Shown here: in pieces, positions 40,106-51,429 of the stretch
Numbering within the stretch: position 1 is the first letter of the stretch
Layout: every line of letters starts with the position of its first letter
DNA from: Vombatus ursinus
Lineage: Eukaryota; Chordata; Mammalia; Diprotodontia; Vombatidae
DNA length: 64,000 nucleotides
Reading direction: 5' to 3'
Assembly: GCF_900497805.2 (NCBI RefSeq)
Contig: NW_020954636.1
Location: forward strand, 1,071,970-1,135,969
Notes under the pieces: generated by a model
Told to the model about the DNA's origin: nothing
Databases searched by the model: none
Seen by the model: only the letters and a program-made list of their open reading frames with translations
Position numbers and translations under genes: made by a program

Positions 40106-40865
40106 TTACAATTTCTGTTATTTGGTTCTATGTTATTTTTTATTATGATAAAGTATTTTAATTTTCAAAGCAGAGCATTAATTATTACTTACAACTGATA
40201 ATAAATGAATTAGTAATCAAGTTTTTAGAATTCTAGTAAAGCACACTTGGGGTGTGTGTGTGGGGGTGGGGTGGGGTAACTTATGACTATTTCTCCTTTA
40301 AGGTTACTTATTGGGATATGCTTAACTACTACCATCTAGTGGCAGTGATAAATACCGAAAAGAAGAAATAAGCCCAGGTGAAGGCAAGCACACATATACC
40401 ACCACCCTTCCCACTTCAGAACTGAGGAGTTGTAGGAAGGGTTGCACAGCTTAGAAACTATGACAGTAAACAGTGCTGATCCTTTCAGCACCAAGAAGCA
40501 AGTGGAAAGACTGCGAAGGAGAAGAATGACATTATAATGTTGGATTCTTGGTAATAGCGGATTTCAAGTGTCTCCATTTCTGTGTTTTTCTGAGATCTCT
40601 GCAGCAACACAGGCGGAATTCTTGGGTGAGAGTGATATATCTAACGCAAAAGTGTGAGGAAAATTTTTCAGTATTATCTAAGTTATGGGTCTTCATACTT
40701 CTTTAATATAATTTTCTTCAATATCCCCACTTTTCCTTTATCCTCATAGGCTGGTGAAATGAAAAACAAGTACCCTTTCCCTCTTTAATTCTAGAGTGAC
40801 TCCCTCCCATCTTCCCTATAATCCCACTTTACCTTTTCAGAATTTTCACCCAGTGTTCTTTATTC
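40106..40865. other. No gene seen
   Basis: A G-rich run at 40242-40278, otherwise ordinary sequence. A short frame near 40460 (MTVNSADPFSTKKQVERLRR) caught the eye but has no clear family and ends quickly. Confidence 0.5.
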
Positions 40866-40869
40866 TCCA

Positions 40870-41130
40870 CCTTGGGGAAAAGCAGGACAGATTTAATCTC
40901 TTGTCCAGGAAGCAGCCCATTAAAAACTTGAAGCCAGCTATCATATCTTTCCTAAGTCTCTTCTTCAGGAGATGCTCCAACTGCCTTCAATCAATTCTCA
41001 TATGGCCTCATCTTGAGGATCTTCACCATTCTTGTTGTCCTTCTTGAGATACTCTTCAGCTTATTAGTGTCCTTCCTAATATTAGACACTTGGAATTAAC
41101 ACCATGCTCCACAAATGTCCTTACCAGGAG
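40870..41130 (-). mobile_element. L3/CR1 LINE fragment
   Basis: Antisense: GCCAGCTATCATATCTTTCC, then TCCTTCTTGAGATACTCTTC and GCTTATTAGTGTCCTTCCTA, as in the 3' part of CR1-clade ORF2. Confidence 0.75.
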
Positions 41131-41159
41131 AGAAGTAGAGTAGAAGGGCACCAATGTGT

Positions 41160-41382
41160 AGATTGTGCTAATTCCTCAATATATTCCTATAATTTCTATA
41201 TAATATAATTATATTTAATTATTAGATATTATATGAATATCATTATATTATAAAAATACAATATATGTAAACATGGTATTAATATATAATACCTATTAAA
41301 TAAATATAAAATATAATATAACATAATATATAATATAAATAATATACAATTCATATATGTATATATAGATATCCATATATAC

Positions 41383-41422
<40 letters not shown>
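41160..41422. repeat. TA-rich block and (TG)n
   Basis: About 220 bases of nearly pure A/T followed by a TG run at 41385-41422. Confidence 0.9.
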
Positions 41423-41769
41423 TCCTGTAACCCATTTCCCACTACTTCCACTCCTCATATCCTTCTCCACTACCATCATGCTCCTAGGAAAAGGTCATTA
41501 CCAGGAAACTTATCATGTGGAGAATATATGAGCTTTGGTACAAACTCCTCATCGATATTCTCTGTAGCCTCTGCCCCTCTGATTAGAAGGCAAGAGGGTA
41601 GAGCATGAAGTCCTCCCAAAGACTCCATTTAAAGAAGACTCAGAATTCCCAGCCAGCTCTTCATTTCCTTCCATCTGCACTGCTTGGTCTGACTCTACCA
41701 TCATCATACTCTTGCGCATGGCTTCCTTCTCCCTGCCCCTCCTCTCCTTTTGGCTTCCTTTTGTATATT

Positions 41770-41975
41770 GTTTTCCCCCATTGCTATGGGACACTGGGTC
41801 ATTGTCAGTCATCTTGATCTTGTCACTGATTCTGATAACTCTGGAGGAGAGAGAGTGGCTGATTTTTGCACAATTCTGCCTCATTTAGATCCAATTTACT
41901 TGCAAGTCAAGACATCATCCTCCTGATGTCATTGGTTCTCTTTGAGAACAAAGGAAGAGCAACAACAATCCCCTA
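41770..41975 (+). repeat. MAR1-like SINE
   Basis: Ends ATTTACTTGCAAGTCAAGAC, then GATGTCATTGGTTCTCTTTG and AGAACAAAGGAAGAGCAACA, the RTE-like tail typical of this SINE type. Its start is uncertain; 41430-41770 may also belong to it. Family name tentative. Confidence 0.65.
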
Positions 41976-42100
41976 TAAGATTGTAAACTCCTTTCATTAA
42001 GGTAGATATCTTTTTTTTTAAATTATAGCTTCAGCACTTAGCACTATACCTGCCACATAGTAAATGATTAACCAATGTTTATTGAATTGAAATAGTTTCT
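41976..42100 (+). mobile_element. L2 3' end
   Basis: TTGTAAACTCCTTTCATTAA, CACTTAGCACTATACCTGCC, and ATTGAATTGAA at the end. Confidence 0.8.
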
Positions 42101-42274
42101 TCAGAGAGAGAAGAGACCTCTCTAGGGAGTAATCTAGGGCATACTTCTCCTAGGGTGGGATATATCTTCACCATCTTTCTCTCAGTTACTTGCCTCTTCT
42201 TTTCCATAGGTTCCTAACCCAACAAGAGTTGTCTAACTCACAGTGTTTTAGGGACACTTTGTTTTCATCATTCT

Positions 42275-42550
42275 GGGCCTCAGGTTAATAGAACTTAGGA
42301 CTGGAAAGTACTTTAGAGATTATGTAGTTGAAGCCCTTTATTTTTACAGATGAAGAAAATGAGACTGAGAAAAATGCAAATTCTTATCAAAGGTCATATA
42401 AGAGGAGGAAATGGTAAACCATGTTAATGTCTTCACCAAGAAAACTGCAAATGGGGTCATAAAGAGTTGAACACACCTGAAAATGACTGAACAAAAAAAA
42501 AGCAGAGCCAGAATTTGAACCCAAATCATCTGTCCATACTACCTGTTACC
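42275..42550 (-). repeat. MIR with an inserted SINE tail
   Basis: MIR core TTTTTACAGATGAAGAAAAT and GAATTTGAACCCAAATCATC are separated by a SINE tail (GGAAATGGTAAACCATGTTA to GACTGAACAAAAAAAAA, 42408-42500). Confidence 0.72.
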
Positions 42551-42859
42551 TGATGGTATCATTAAGAAATGAGCTAACATTTGAAAGTCTAGAGAAAATG
42601 GTTTGAAAACATGATCAATCTGGGCAAATCTTCAGGTTTCAGAAGTTTGGGAAGAAGATAAAGTTAAACATTGGATGAATTCAAAATTACTTTAAGTGAC
42701 AGCTAAAGAGTTCAATGTGGCAAAATATTTCATTACTCTTTTTTCCTTCTTTTATACCTTAGACTTGTTATGAAAACAAATTTCTGTGACTACTAGAACA
42801 TCAGACAAAAAGACCAAAAATAATAATCCATTCATGTTTTTGCTTTCAATTTTAAAAAC

Positions 42860-43200
42860 TCCAGCTTGATAACCATTGTAAGTGTTTTTTATGTGTAAAC
42901 TACAGTGGGAGACCTTAGGCTTTCAAAGACAAAAATAGAAATCCCCACCCTCAGGAAGTTTACATACAGCATGTATATATTTAAATATAATGAGAAGTGA
43001 TTTCTGGAGGGAACAAGCAGTAGCAATTGGAGAGATCAGGGAAGATAAAGATCATGACAGAAAGATAAGGCTGGAGCTATCCTAGACATGAAGGCTGAAT
43101 GCACCAACTGAGGCAGGAGATTAGAATGCCAAATTTAGGGAATCACTGGTAGACCAGTTAGTCTGAAATGAAGATATCCTTAAAGTCCAAGTGTAAGAGG
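42860..43200 (-). mobile_element. L2-like 3' remnant
   Basis: CACCCTCAGGAAGTTTACAT and TTCTGGAGGGAACAAGCAGT resemble antisense L2 relatives. The neighbouring 42550-42860 and 43200-43510 hold nothing I can name. Confidence 0.5.
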
Positions 43201-43509
43201 CCAAATGTGAACATTTTATGAACAAACCAAGTTATGTACAATATTTTTATATTCCTAAACTAACAAAGTGACCTCAGATCTGAAAATATATTACAATTGC
43301 TTGAATTCACTTCAGTATTTCCACTTTCTTCTTGAATAAGAGAAAAAAAATAGAATTTATTTCTTTCATGGTTTCAAAATATTTTATCTTTAGAAGGGTA
43401 AGAGAAAGCTGAAGGAGTCAGTGCTTGGTTGTTTCACTTGCCTTAACAAAGTAGAAGATGAGGTCCTATCTGCTGAAAGAAAGGGAAGAAGTTGAATTAG
43501 GGGCTTAAA

Positions 43510-43790
43510 CAACAAAATAAGCAGAACTAAGAGAGCATTGTGCACAGTAATAGCAATATTGTTTTAAGAAGAATTTTGAGTGAATAAATTATTTTGAGTA
43601 TTATAAATACCCAAATTAAGTATAAAGGACATGTGAAGAGAGATGTATCTGCATCCAGAGAAAGAACGGGTAAATAGAAGTATATATAGAATAATTTTAC
43701 ATACACATATACACCCCCTACCTCCACCCCCACACAAACACACACACACATATACCTATTTGTGCCTAATGAGAGCCATTGCTATGATGT
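43510..43790 (+). mobile_element. L1 3' end, 5'-truncated
   Basis: Sense L1 of the older type: AGAGCATTGTGCACAGTAAT, AGCAATATTGTTTTAAGAAG, then a CA-rich 3'UTR and ATTTGTGCCTAATGAGAGCC. Confidence 0.8.
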
Positions 43791-43794
43791 CTCA

Positions 43795-45240
43795 TCCTGA
43801 GGTAATGGTAGCTTTGAACAAGGGTGGTGGGCTGAGTGGATCAAATAGATCATAGACAAGAGACATGAAGGTAGAAATGACAAAATTGACAACATACTAG
43901 ATGTGTGGGGTGAGTGCGTGTTGAGGAGTGGGTGATGTGGGGTGAAGAGATGAGAATGATACCAAAGTTTTGAACCTGTGTGATTTGGAGAATGGTGGTC
44001 CTCTCCAGAGTAAGAGAAAAGTTGGGAGGAGGACTGAGTTCTGTTTGGAACATCTTGAGTCTAAAATGCCTAGAAGCATCCCTTCTGAGATGTCCAAAAG
44101 GCAGTTGGTGATGTTTGATTAGAGCTCAGGAAAGATTTTATGGCTGTATATGTAGATCTGGGAAGAATCTGCATAGAGCTAATAATTCAGTCTATGCAAG
44201 CTGTTGAGATCATCAAATAATATAGTATAGATAGAGATGAAAAGAGTATTGAGGATAGGGACTTGGGGGACACCAGGGTTGATAGGTGGGATTTAGATGG
44301 AGATCTAGCAAAGAGGATTTAGAAAAAGTTTTCATACAGACAGGAGGAGAACCAGGATAGATTAGTATCTCAAAAATATAGAGAGGAGAAAATCTCCAGG
44401 AGCAGAAGGCAATTGACAGTTTCAAAGGCTTCAAAGAATTTAAGAAGGATGAGGCTAAAGAAAAGGCTATAAGAGTTGGCAATTCAGAGATCATTGGTAA
44501 CTTTGGAGAGAGCAGTTTCAGTCAAATGATGAGATTAAGAAGTCAGATTGCAGGGGGTTTTGAATGGAGTGAGAGTAGAGGATGTGGAAGCACTTAGCAT
44601 AGATGACTTTCTTAAGGAGTTTAGCCAAGAAGGGGAAGAAAGATCTAGAATGGTAGCTAGCAGGGATGGACCGATTAAGTGAGAGGTAAGTATGGGTGGT
44701 ACATGGGCATATTTGTAGGTATCAGGGAAGGAGCTAGGAGATGGGAAGAGAGATTGAAAATGAGAGAGGGAGAGATGGTAGACAGGCAATCTGCTTGAGA
44801 AGATAAGAGATGTTAGAATCAAGGGTACATATCAGTAGGTTTGCCTTGACAAGGAAAAGAGTCACCTCTTTATGAGAGATGGGTGGAAAAGTTGGTGAAG
44901 CAAGATCTCTGAGTTGTGACATAGGAAGAGAGAAGAAGAAGCCCTCAGAGAATAGCCTCAGATTTTTTTTTTTGAAATATGGGGTGAGGTTCTCAAATGA
45001 GAGGGACTTGGAAAGGGATGCTTTAGAGGGCATAAGGAGGGATGAGAATATTTAGGACAATCACTGTAGTGAATAGGATAACAAATTGATTAAGGAGATG
45101 AAAAAGGATTGCCTAGCTGCAGCAAAGGCCCAGTTGAGATTATGTACTATTATTTTGTAATGGACCAAGTCAGCATGGTTTCATGATTATCTCCAGCTTC
45201 ATTTGGTAGCATGTGAATAGAAGACGAGGAGAGGAGTATG
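43795..45240 (-). mobile_element. L2, reverse transcriptase region
   Basis: Antisense L2 covering the central ORF. Minus-strand translation around 44494 gives SELPTLIAFSLASSFLNSLK, degraded from the L2 stretch before its AFDTVDH motif, and 44041-44100 corresponds to KLNMSKTE-type sequence. Frames are short and broken. The part from 44715 on belongs to the duplication arm. Confidence 0.75.
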
Positions 45241-45907
45241 AATAAAGTGCACCAGTAGTGGAAAGGGTGGCCAGGGATGAGTGTTATCAGGTGGAAACTA
45301 GGGCTGAGTGAGAACAAGAAAAAGGAAACAGTGAGAAATGAAGAAGTTTAAGGGGAAAATCAATTTTTTAATTATGGAGCAGGCATTCCATAGAGCACAG
45401 TGGTTGAGACAGGTAGCTCTGGAGTGGAACACTTAGGGAGTAGGACAGGAATAAAGGAGCAAGGAGTTGGGGATGGGGAATGGATTTTGCATATCAATTG
45501 TTGGGGTTCAGAACTGTAGGGATAAGAGTATGAAGAGGCTGTATTATGCAATTATTGAGGAATAATTCTAGGCAGAGTATCTGTGGTTGTAAATCAGTGT
45601 ATTAAAAGGCAGTTTATTAGACTGACTACTCTAAGTTTTCCCTAACGATTCAACCTCATGGGAAGTAGTGATATTTGGATCCTGTAATATCTACCTTGGC
45701 GTAGTTAAGACTTGGAAAAGGTATGGCATGATGGAGCCTGATCAGGAGTCAAGAGACAGCTTTGAAGATTTTTCTAGGAAAGGATGATCTCTGGAGAACT
45801 GAAGGAGGTCTTAGGGGTGAAAGATTTGATCTTGGGTTGATGTAGAGATTGTTGGGAAGGTCTTAGAGTGAAGATGGCATCTGGAGGTTAGTAGTATGAT
45901 CCTGACC

Positions 45908-46431
45908 TGTTATGATTTAAAGATTTGAGAAACATAGTTTCTGGGTAATTTAATCATTTTATTAATAAGACCAGAAGGTTATTACTAAAGGATGCTTATT
46001 TGGCTGTCTCTCTCAGACCAAAGACCCCTAATTTTGGTGGGGTCACAGTTTATATGCTTTTCAAAGAGGAAGTGTTCCCAGGGCTTGCCTACTCAACTCT
46101 GATTGGTTAATCATATGATAGGTGGGCTATCTTGGGGTGAGTAATTTAGGTGACTCAACTCTTGGTCAAGGAGATATCAATTTCCATATCACCTGTCTTG
46201 ATTATAGGGAGAATCAACATTCCCCCAGACCTATCTGAAAAATGTCCATTAGCCTAAACTTAGAATTTCTTTTGCTGTCTGATTAGATCTTGAACTGGGT
46301 AAATTTCTAAGAGAGATGTCCCACAATGGTTGATTTCTGGATGAGCAAGTAGAAAAGGGGAAAAAAAAAAACCTTGGTCCTAATGCAATAATTAGTTATT
46401 AGATATAAGAGAGAAATATTCATTTCTCACA
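45908..46431 (-). mobile_element. Solo retroviral LTR (ERV1-like)
   Basis: A 524-base block that starts TGTGAGAAATG and ends CATAACA on the minus strand, flanked by a 4-base duplication (GACC/GAAC, one mismatch). Its order fits an LTR: a CCAAT motif (rc near 46105), a TATA-like CATATAAA (rc near 46053), then AATAAA (rc near 45960) and a short U5. No internal region is present, so it is a solo LTR. A 4-base duplication fits class I (gamma-like) elements. The left duplication arm has the empty site at about 4148-4152, so it came in after the duplication. Confidence 0.78.
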
Positions 46432-47504
46432 GAACTGATATAGGCCTCACAGAGGTCATCATGAAGGCCTTAAAGGAAAGACATAATGTGGGTATGGAGA
46501 AATTGGACAGGTGGTAGCCAGATCCTGGACTGAAAAATTGTTAGGCTCTGGAGGAAAAACAGAGCATCCAGAGCTATATAGCCACATCCCAGGATGACTT
46601 GGGGATCACTGGGAAGGTCTTGGAAGGAAGAGAGATGAGACAGTAGCCTAGGGTCATGGAGTGGCAGGCAAGGAAGAAATGGACTGATTTAAAAAAAAAA
46701 CAGGCTTAAATTCCTAAGGACTTCTGTTGTTAGCTGTCTATGTGTAACTGACTAGAGAATCTAGTCACAAAAGAGTTGTAATAATTCTGGGGCTATGAAC
46801 TAAAGACTTGGGGAGAAGAAGCTGAAGACCAGTAGATGTCAGCTTAGTGGTAGCAATTCAGTAGAGCCCCTTTAGAGATCAAGATGGAGCTGATAATAGA
46901 TTCACAAGGAACCTCAGCTCTGTGGATAATACAGTTTCCCTGATGATACCACCAAGGGGTATTGGTTGCTTTGTTGGGAACAAGCAACAGCATTAGAAAC
47001 ATGAGTTACCCTGATGATGCATCTTGTGCATCCTTTCTCTCAGTGGAGATATGGCAGCCCTGTGTATAGGAGAATCTTTCTTGTCACTTATTTTGCTATG
47101 CTATCTCATTAAATATCCATTGCTTTGGATGAATGTAATCTCTGGTTGGTTGGTAATGTCATGAGATGTGATTTTGACTGGAGACTGACCCACAATGTGC
47201 CTAGAATCTTACTCAACTGCCAGGATTTACATATCTGAATAGAGACACAAGTACTTCCATATGTTTCCTTCGTCCTTAGTTTCCCTTTATCCTTGTTCTT
47301 TTAAAAATTTGTCCTTCATCCTCCCTTAACTCTCTTTCATTGACTTACATAGAGTGGGTTCTTTGTGCTGACAGACCCTCTTCCACTTTGCTCTCTTGAT
47401 ATATTCTCACTACTCTTGTTATAACCAGACCTTCCTCTGGCCCATCCATCTCTCCTCCCAATTCCTAAATTGGCTGCTCTGAATTATTATCATAGAACCT
47501 AATG

Positions 47505-47700
47505 GGATGGAACCATTTATTTAAAGTTGGAAGGGCCCTTAGAGATCAGAGAGTCCATCCCCTTCATTATATAGGTGAGAAAACTGAGGCCCAGAGATGC
47601 TGAGAGGTATAGTTATTGGCAGAGGCAGGATCTGAATCCAGCACTTCTGATTTCACATCCAGTATGCTTTCCATGGTGTTGCTTTGCTTCTCATTTTATT
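47505..47700 (-). repeat. MIR-type SINE (right arm)
   Basis: Inverted mate of the MIR at 2935-3125; it contains TGAGAAAACTGAGGCCCAGA. Confidence 0.82.
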
Positions 47701-48705
47701 TATAGAGCAGAGTTGGCCCTGGGTAAAGTGAAGTAGGGGAAGTCTGTGCCTTCGTTCCATGCCACCTCTTCCTTTCAATTACTTAAAAAGTTCATAGTTA
47801 CTTGTCTCCAGCTTCTCAGAGTACCTCCCCTCCCTATTCCTGTACTTAACCTCATGGGATACTTTTTCTCTGAGTAGAAACCTGTCCTATCTCTTTCCTT
47901 TTCCCTTCACAGAAACTCACCTGTCCTGTTTTACACTCCCCCAGGGCCTTGCTACTGACTGGAATCAGGAACAAATCAATGCCAATGTGTTTATTAATGC
48001 TATTCTTGTGGAAAAGAGGGAGAGGTGTGGTTTGAGTGATTGTGCAATTAGGCAGATTCAGAACTGGTTGAATGGTGAGGCTCAAAAAGGTGCTGTAAGT
48101 GGTTCAATGTCAACTTGACACCTCAAAAGAGGCACTTGATACACTAGGCACAGAAAATAAAGTAGATGCATGAATCCAGGGCATGAATGGACAACTAAGT
48201 GTTTACATTATACAGAAGGATGTTTAATAGCTTGGGTGGGGTGGGGGAAGGGCAGTAGACAAGGGTGCCCCTTCAAGAATAAGAGAGGAGGAAGATCTAG
48301 GGGACCCTTATAGCTAGACTTAAGGGAGGGAAGCAGGATGGGTAGAGAACAAGTATGCATTTTGGGAGGATTTTTGAAAGGTGCCAGGATCAGTAGCCCA
48401 TATCCAGATATTTTCTTGGCCCTGCCTCTGGTCAGGGAAAGGCAAATCTAGGATAAACAAATAGAGACTGGGTTCAGTGTTTCATCTAAGTCAAATTTGC
48501 ATCCATGGAGGTGGTAGGATTCTTTTTTAATTCACATCAGGCATGCATAGTGTCCTCCTGCTCCTCCACTTTCTCCTCCAACTGGGTTCCTGCATAAAGC
48601 AAAGAGAGCTGCTGAATCTTTGGAGAGTCTGGCTTGCTATCACATCACTTCTGGGTTAGGTTTCCCGGAGCATCTGAGTCTCAGCAGGAGTTTTGTAGAG
48701 AAAGA

Positions 48706-49605
48706 ATGCCCACCCTACTCATTCTCTTCTTCATGATCCTTTTTCTCCTGGAGTTTATGGCAGCAATCCTAGGAAATAGTTTCATCATCATAGTGCTGGT
48801 CAAGGAGTGGGTGCAATGTTGGACCCTGCCCCTTGGTGACATGATCTTGACAGGCCTGGGCATCTCTCGCTTCTTTCTACAGTGGGCAGCAGGTCTTAGC
48901 AACTTCTACAGATATTTCTCCTCAAATAACGGAAGTCTATACCTTGGCATTTTCTGGAATTTTACTAATGTGGCCACATTCTGGTTCACCACCTGGCTTG
49001 CTGTTTTCTATTGTGTGAAAATTTCTTCCTTCACTCACCCAATCTTCTTCTGGCTGAAATGGAGAATTTCCCAATTTGTCCCCTGGCTACTTTTGTGGTC
49101 CCTATTGATATCCAATTTGATATTGATCCCATCTTTTATAAAGAACTATCAGACTTTGTACCTAATCACTGGAAATTACTCAGAAAAGACCTCTTTGGAC
49201 GATAGGACAGGTATATTCCAGAGGTATTTTTACCTGCCACTGAAAATATTTATTTTGTTAATTCCTTTCTTCTTCTTCCTGGTCTCCATCATCTTGGTCA
49301 TTTCCTCCCTGTGCCGACACTTGGGGAACATGCAGCAGCACAGTGCTGGTCCTCAGCATCAGAGTATGCAGGTCCACATTACAACCCTGAAATCACTTTT
49401 CTTCTTTCTCATCCTCTATACATCATATGTTCTGCCTCTGATCATTGCCCTCATAGCACCTGTTTCAGTTTACAGCTCTTGGTTTTGGGTATGGCAGGTA
49501 GTGATCTATGCTGGCATCTCCATCCATCCTGCTTTCCTGATCCTGAAGAGCTCAAAACTGAGAAGGGCTCTAAAGAAGATGCTTCATGACCCAGAGACTG
49601 TGTGA
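48706..49605 (+). CDS. TAS2R: Bitter taste receptor, TAS2R41/60-like, intact
   Basis: Intronless 299-residue seven-helix receptor, the usual TAS2R length. TAS2Rs sit in the plasma membrane of taste and other chemosensory cells and signal bitter ligands through gustducin-type G proteins. Visible hallmarks: helix 1 with GNSFII (residues about 23-28); helix 2 with LPLGDMIL and GISRFFLQW; helix 3 ending in LAVFYCVKI; helix 5 followed by SLCRHLGNMQ; the HITTLKS box before helix 6; and a helix 7 end HPAFLILKSSKLRRALKKML. A probable N-glycosylation site NYS lies in extracellular loop 2, where the family keeps one. The reading frame is open 24 codons further upstream, but MPTLLILFF is chosen as start because it aligns with the family N-terminus and with the paralogue at 1031-1932. 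From memory the closest human relatives are TAS2R41, then TAS2R60. It lies in the right arm of an inverted duplication. Exact orthology is inferred. Confidence 0.93.
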   Translation: MPTLLILFFMILFLLEFMAAILGNSFIIIVLVKEWVQCWTLPLGDMILTGLGISRFFLQWAAGLSNFYRYFSSNNGSLYLGIFWNFTNVATFWFTTWLAVFYCVKISSFTHPIFFWLKWRISQFVPWLLLWSLLISNLILIPSFIKNYQTLYLITGNYSEKTSLDDRTGIFQRYFYLPLKIFILLIPFFFFLVSIILVISSLCRHLGNMQQHSAGPQHQSMQVHITTLKSLFFFLILYTSYVLPLIIALIAPVSVYSSWFWVWQVVIYAGISIHPAFLILKSSKLRRALKKMLHDPETV

Positions 49606-49697
49606 GGGGAATTCAGCTCTGAAGTGATCAATGTCAGTGATAAATATTGAGCAATGACCAATGTTGCTATTTGCTATATAGATGCATGAGAATTAGA

Positions 49698-49776
49698 AAG
49701 GAAGGAAGAGAAGGAGTGAAGGAAGGAAGAAAGGAAGGAAGAGGAGTGAAGGAAGGAAGAAAGGAAGGAAAGAGAT
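49698..49776. repeat. (GGAA)n microsatellite
   Basis: GGAAGGAAGAAAGGAAGG-type tract downstream of the intact TAS2R, matching 849-941 in the left arm. Confidence 0.92.
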
Positions 49777-49979
49777 ATGTAATTATGTACTTATGATATT
49801 TTGGCACTGGGGATACCAATACAATCACTTAGGTACTGACTTTTCATCTTCTCCATTCTCTCTTCCTTCACTACCTAGTTCATTCATTCCTAAGCCCTGT
49901 CAGTTTTTCCTCTGTAATATTTTGTAGCTAATTGAAAGGTATTTTGGAGGCCGACTCCTTATATCTGGAGTACTAAGGC

Positions 49980-50092
49980 CATGAAAGATCAAGTGACTTG
50001 TCCTTACCACTAACAAGTTGTAAGTGTCTGAGGCAGAATTTGAACCCAGCTCTCCCTGATTCCAAGTCCAGCATTCACTTCATTTCACCATG
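49980..50092 (-). repeat. MIR-type SINE fragment
   Basis: Antisense: GTCTGAGGCAGAATTTGAAC and TTCCAAGTCCAGCATTCACT. Confidence 0.75.
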
Positions 50093-50394
50093 ATTTTTAC
50101 CTTTCCTTGTCCTTTTTTCTTATACTCACACCCACAGCCACATGAATAATCTGTGTCCTAGGCTCTAAACTACTTGTGCCCACGTGATGGTACAATCCTT
50201 TTTATTGGCCTCTCTATCTATCCTGCAAAGAATCTTTTGATACACCTCAGTTACTGGCAAGGGGGACTGGGAGCAAATCATTTAGCTCTTTAAGCCTTGA
50301 ATTTCTTCAGCCAGGAAAAACAAAAGTGCAATGTGCATGTGTATATGTGTGTGTGTATTCAATGTATATTTTGTAAATATGTGCAATGTATATA

Positions 50395-50470
50395 TGTATA
50401 AGTTTACACCCACACATACATACATACATACATACATACATACCCACACCCTCACACACACATATATATA
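50395..50470. repeat. (CATA)n/(CACA)n microsatellite
   Basis: Pure CATA run at about 50414-50442 with CA-rich edges. The YIHT-type frames over it are artefacts. Confidence 0.9.
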
Positions 50471-50534
50471 CAATACGGATAATAGTATTTTCTCTGCATA
50501 CCTCAGGAGGTTATCCAGAGCAAAGAACTCATGG

Positions 50535-50568
50535 TGGCCTCAAGGACACAGGTTCCCCACCCCTGCAT
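50535..50568. mobile_element. hAT end fragment
   Basis: CACAGGTTCCCCACCCCTG equals the right terminal repeat of the short hAT element at 13748-13950. The rest of that copy is not recognisable. Confidence 0.65.
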
Positions 50569-50739
50569 TAGACTGTTCTCATTGGATTCACCTCAGAAGA
50601 CTATATTCAAAAGGCTTTTTCAGTCATGGCTTGACTTTTTTTTTACTTTTCCATTCCTTTCAAAACTCAACTGGAAACAAACCTTCTATTCCCAGTTCAA
50701 TGTCAGATCCTTGAAGGCATAAGTGTGTGTCTTTGGACC

Positions 50740-50990
50740 CCTAGAAGAATGGCATAGCAGACAAGGACCCAGCTTCTTTGTAAGGAAGACCTAGGTTTAA
50801 GTCTTACTCAAGACATGTGCTGGCTGGGTGACTCAGAGAATTGACTTAACCTCTCAGGGCCCATGACAGTCTTTTAAGATTCTAGATTGCTGAGCAGGTG
50901 CTGATCTGCACTGGGATTTCCCTATGCTAATGAAATTGCAGGTCCACTCTCCTTGCTGGCCCCTCCCCACCACCAATAAAAATACAGCAA
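50740..50990 (+). repeat. MIR/tRNA-derived SINE, long form
   Basis: AAGAATGGCATAGCAGACAA, GGAAGACCTAGGTTTAAGTC, then AGCAGGTGCTGATCTGCACT and a TGAAATTGCAGGTCC end. Confidence 0.7.
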
Positions 50991-51069
50991 TACTCAATCA
51001 CCTAAAACAATGCCTTCAATCAATAAACATTTATTAAGCCTCTATTTTATGTCAAGAACTACTAGTATT

Positions 51070-51315
51070 TATAGAATACTTTAAAGTTTGCAGATTGCTT
51101 TACAAATATCATCTTACTTTATCCTCACAATAACCCATAGAGGTAGGTGCTATTATTATCATCCATATTTTACAAAGGAAGAAACTGAGGAAGGTATAAA
51201 TGAAGTGACTTGCCCAGAGTCACACGGATAATAGGTATGAGAGGCTGGATTTGAACTCAGATCTTCCTGACCCAGGGTCCAACACTTAATCCACTGTGCC
51301 ACATAGCTGTTGTAA
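51070..51315 (-). repeat. MIR/MON1-type SINE, nearly complete
   Basis: Antisense: TTTACAAATATCATCTTACT, CATATTTTACAAAGGAAGAA, AGTGACTTGCCCAGAGTCAC, ending CCACTGTGCCACATAGCTG. Confidence 0.86.
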
Positions 51316-51369
51316 AGATATGAAGAAAAGAAATGAAATAGTTCTTGTTCTCATGGAGATTATGTTCAG

Positions 51370-51425
51370 TTGGGGGCCTGGCACATAGTAAGTGCTTAAT
51401 AAATGTTTGCTGAATAAATGAATTA
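51370..51425 (+). mobile_element. L2 3' tail
   Basis: GGCCTGGCACATAGTAAGTG and TTAATAAATGTTTGCTGAAT. Confidence 0.75.
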
Positions 51426-51429
51426 AAAA

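Larger units (their letters stand above)
44715..49815 (-). repeat. Inverted duplication, right arm
   Basis: Mate of the left arm, in the opposite orientation, about 5.1 kb including one 0.5 kb LTR insertion (45908-46431) that the left arm lacks. It contains the intact TAS2R, its flanks, a MIR (47505-47700) and the 5' part of an L2. Homology fades at the outer side just past a GGAA microsatellite near 49815; on the inner side the L2 here runs on to about 43795, whereas the left arm stops at its CA repeat. The arms are separated by about 31.6 kb. Confidence 0.9.

Noticed and set aside
40460-40530. Short frame MTVNSADPFSTKKQVERLRR reminiscent of a G-protein gamma N-terminus
   Set aside because: It lacks the rest of the family pattern and any prenylation motif and ends within a few codons.
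48634-48705. Upstream extension of the intact TAS2R by 24 codons
   Set aside because: TAS2Rs start just before helix 1, and the paralogue at 1932 starts at the matching methionine.
50386-50571. Histidine/threonine-rich frames near the CATA repeat
   Set aside because: They are products of the microsatellite.
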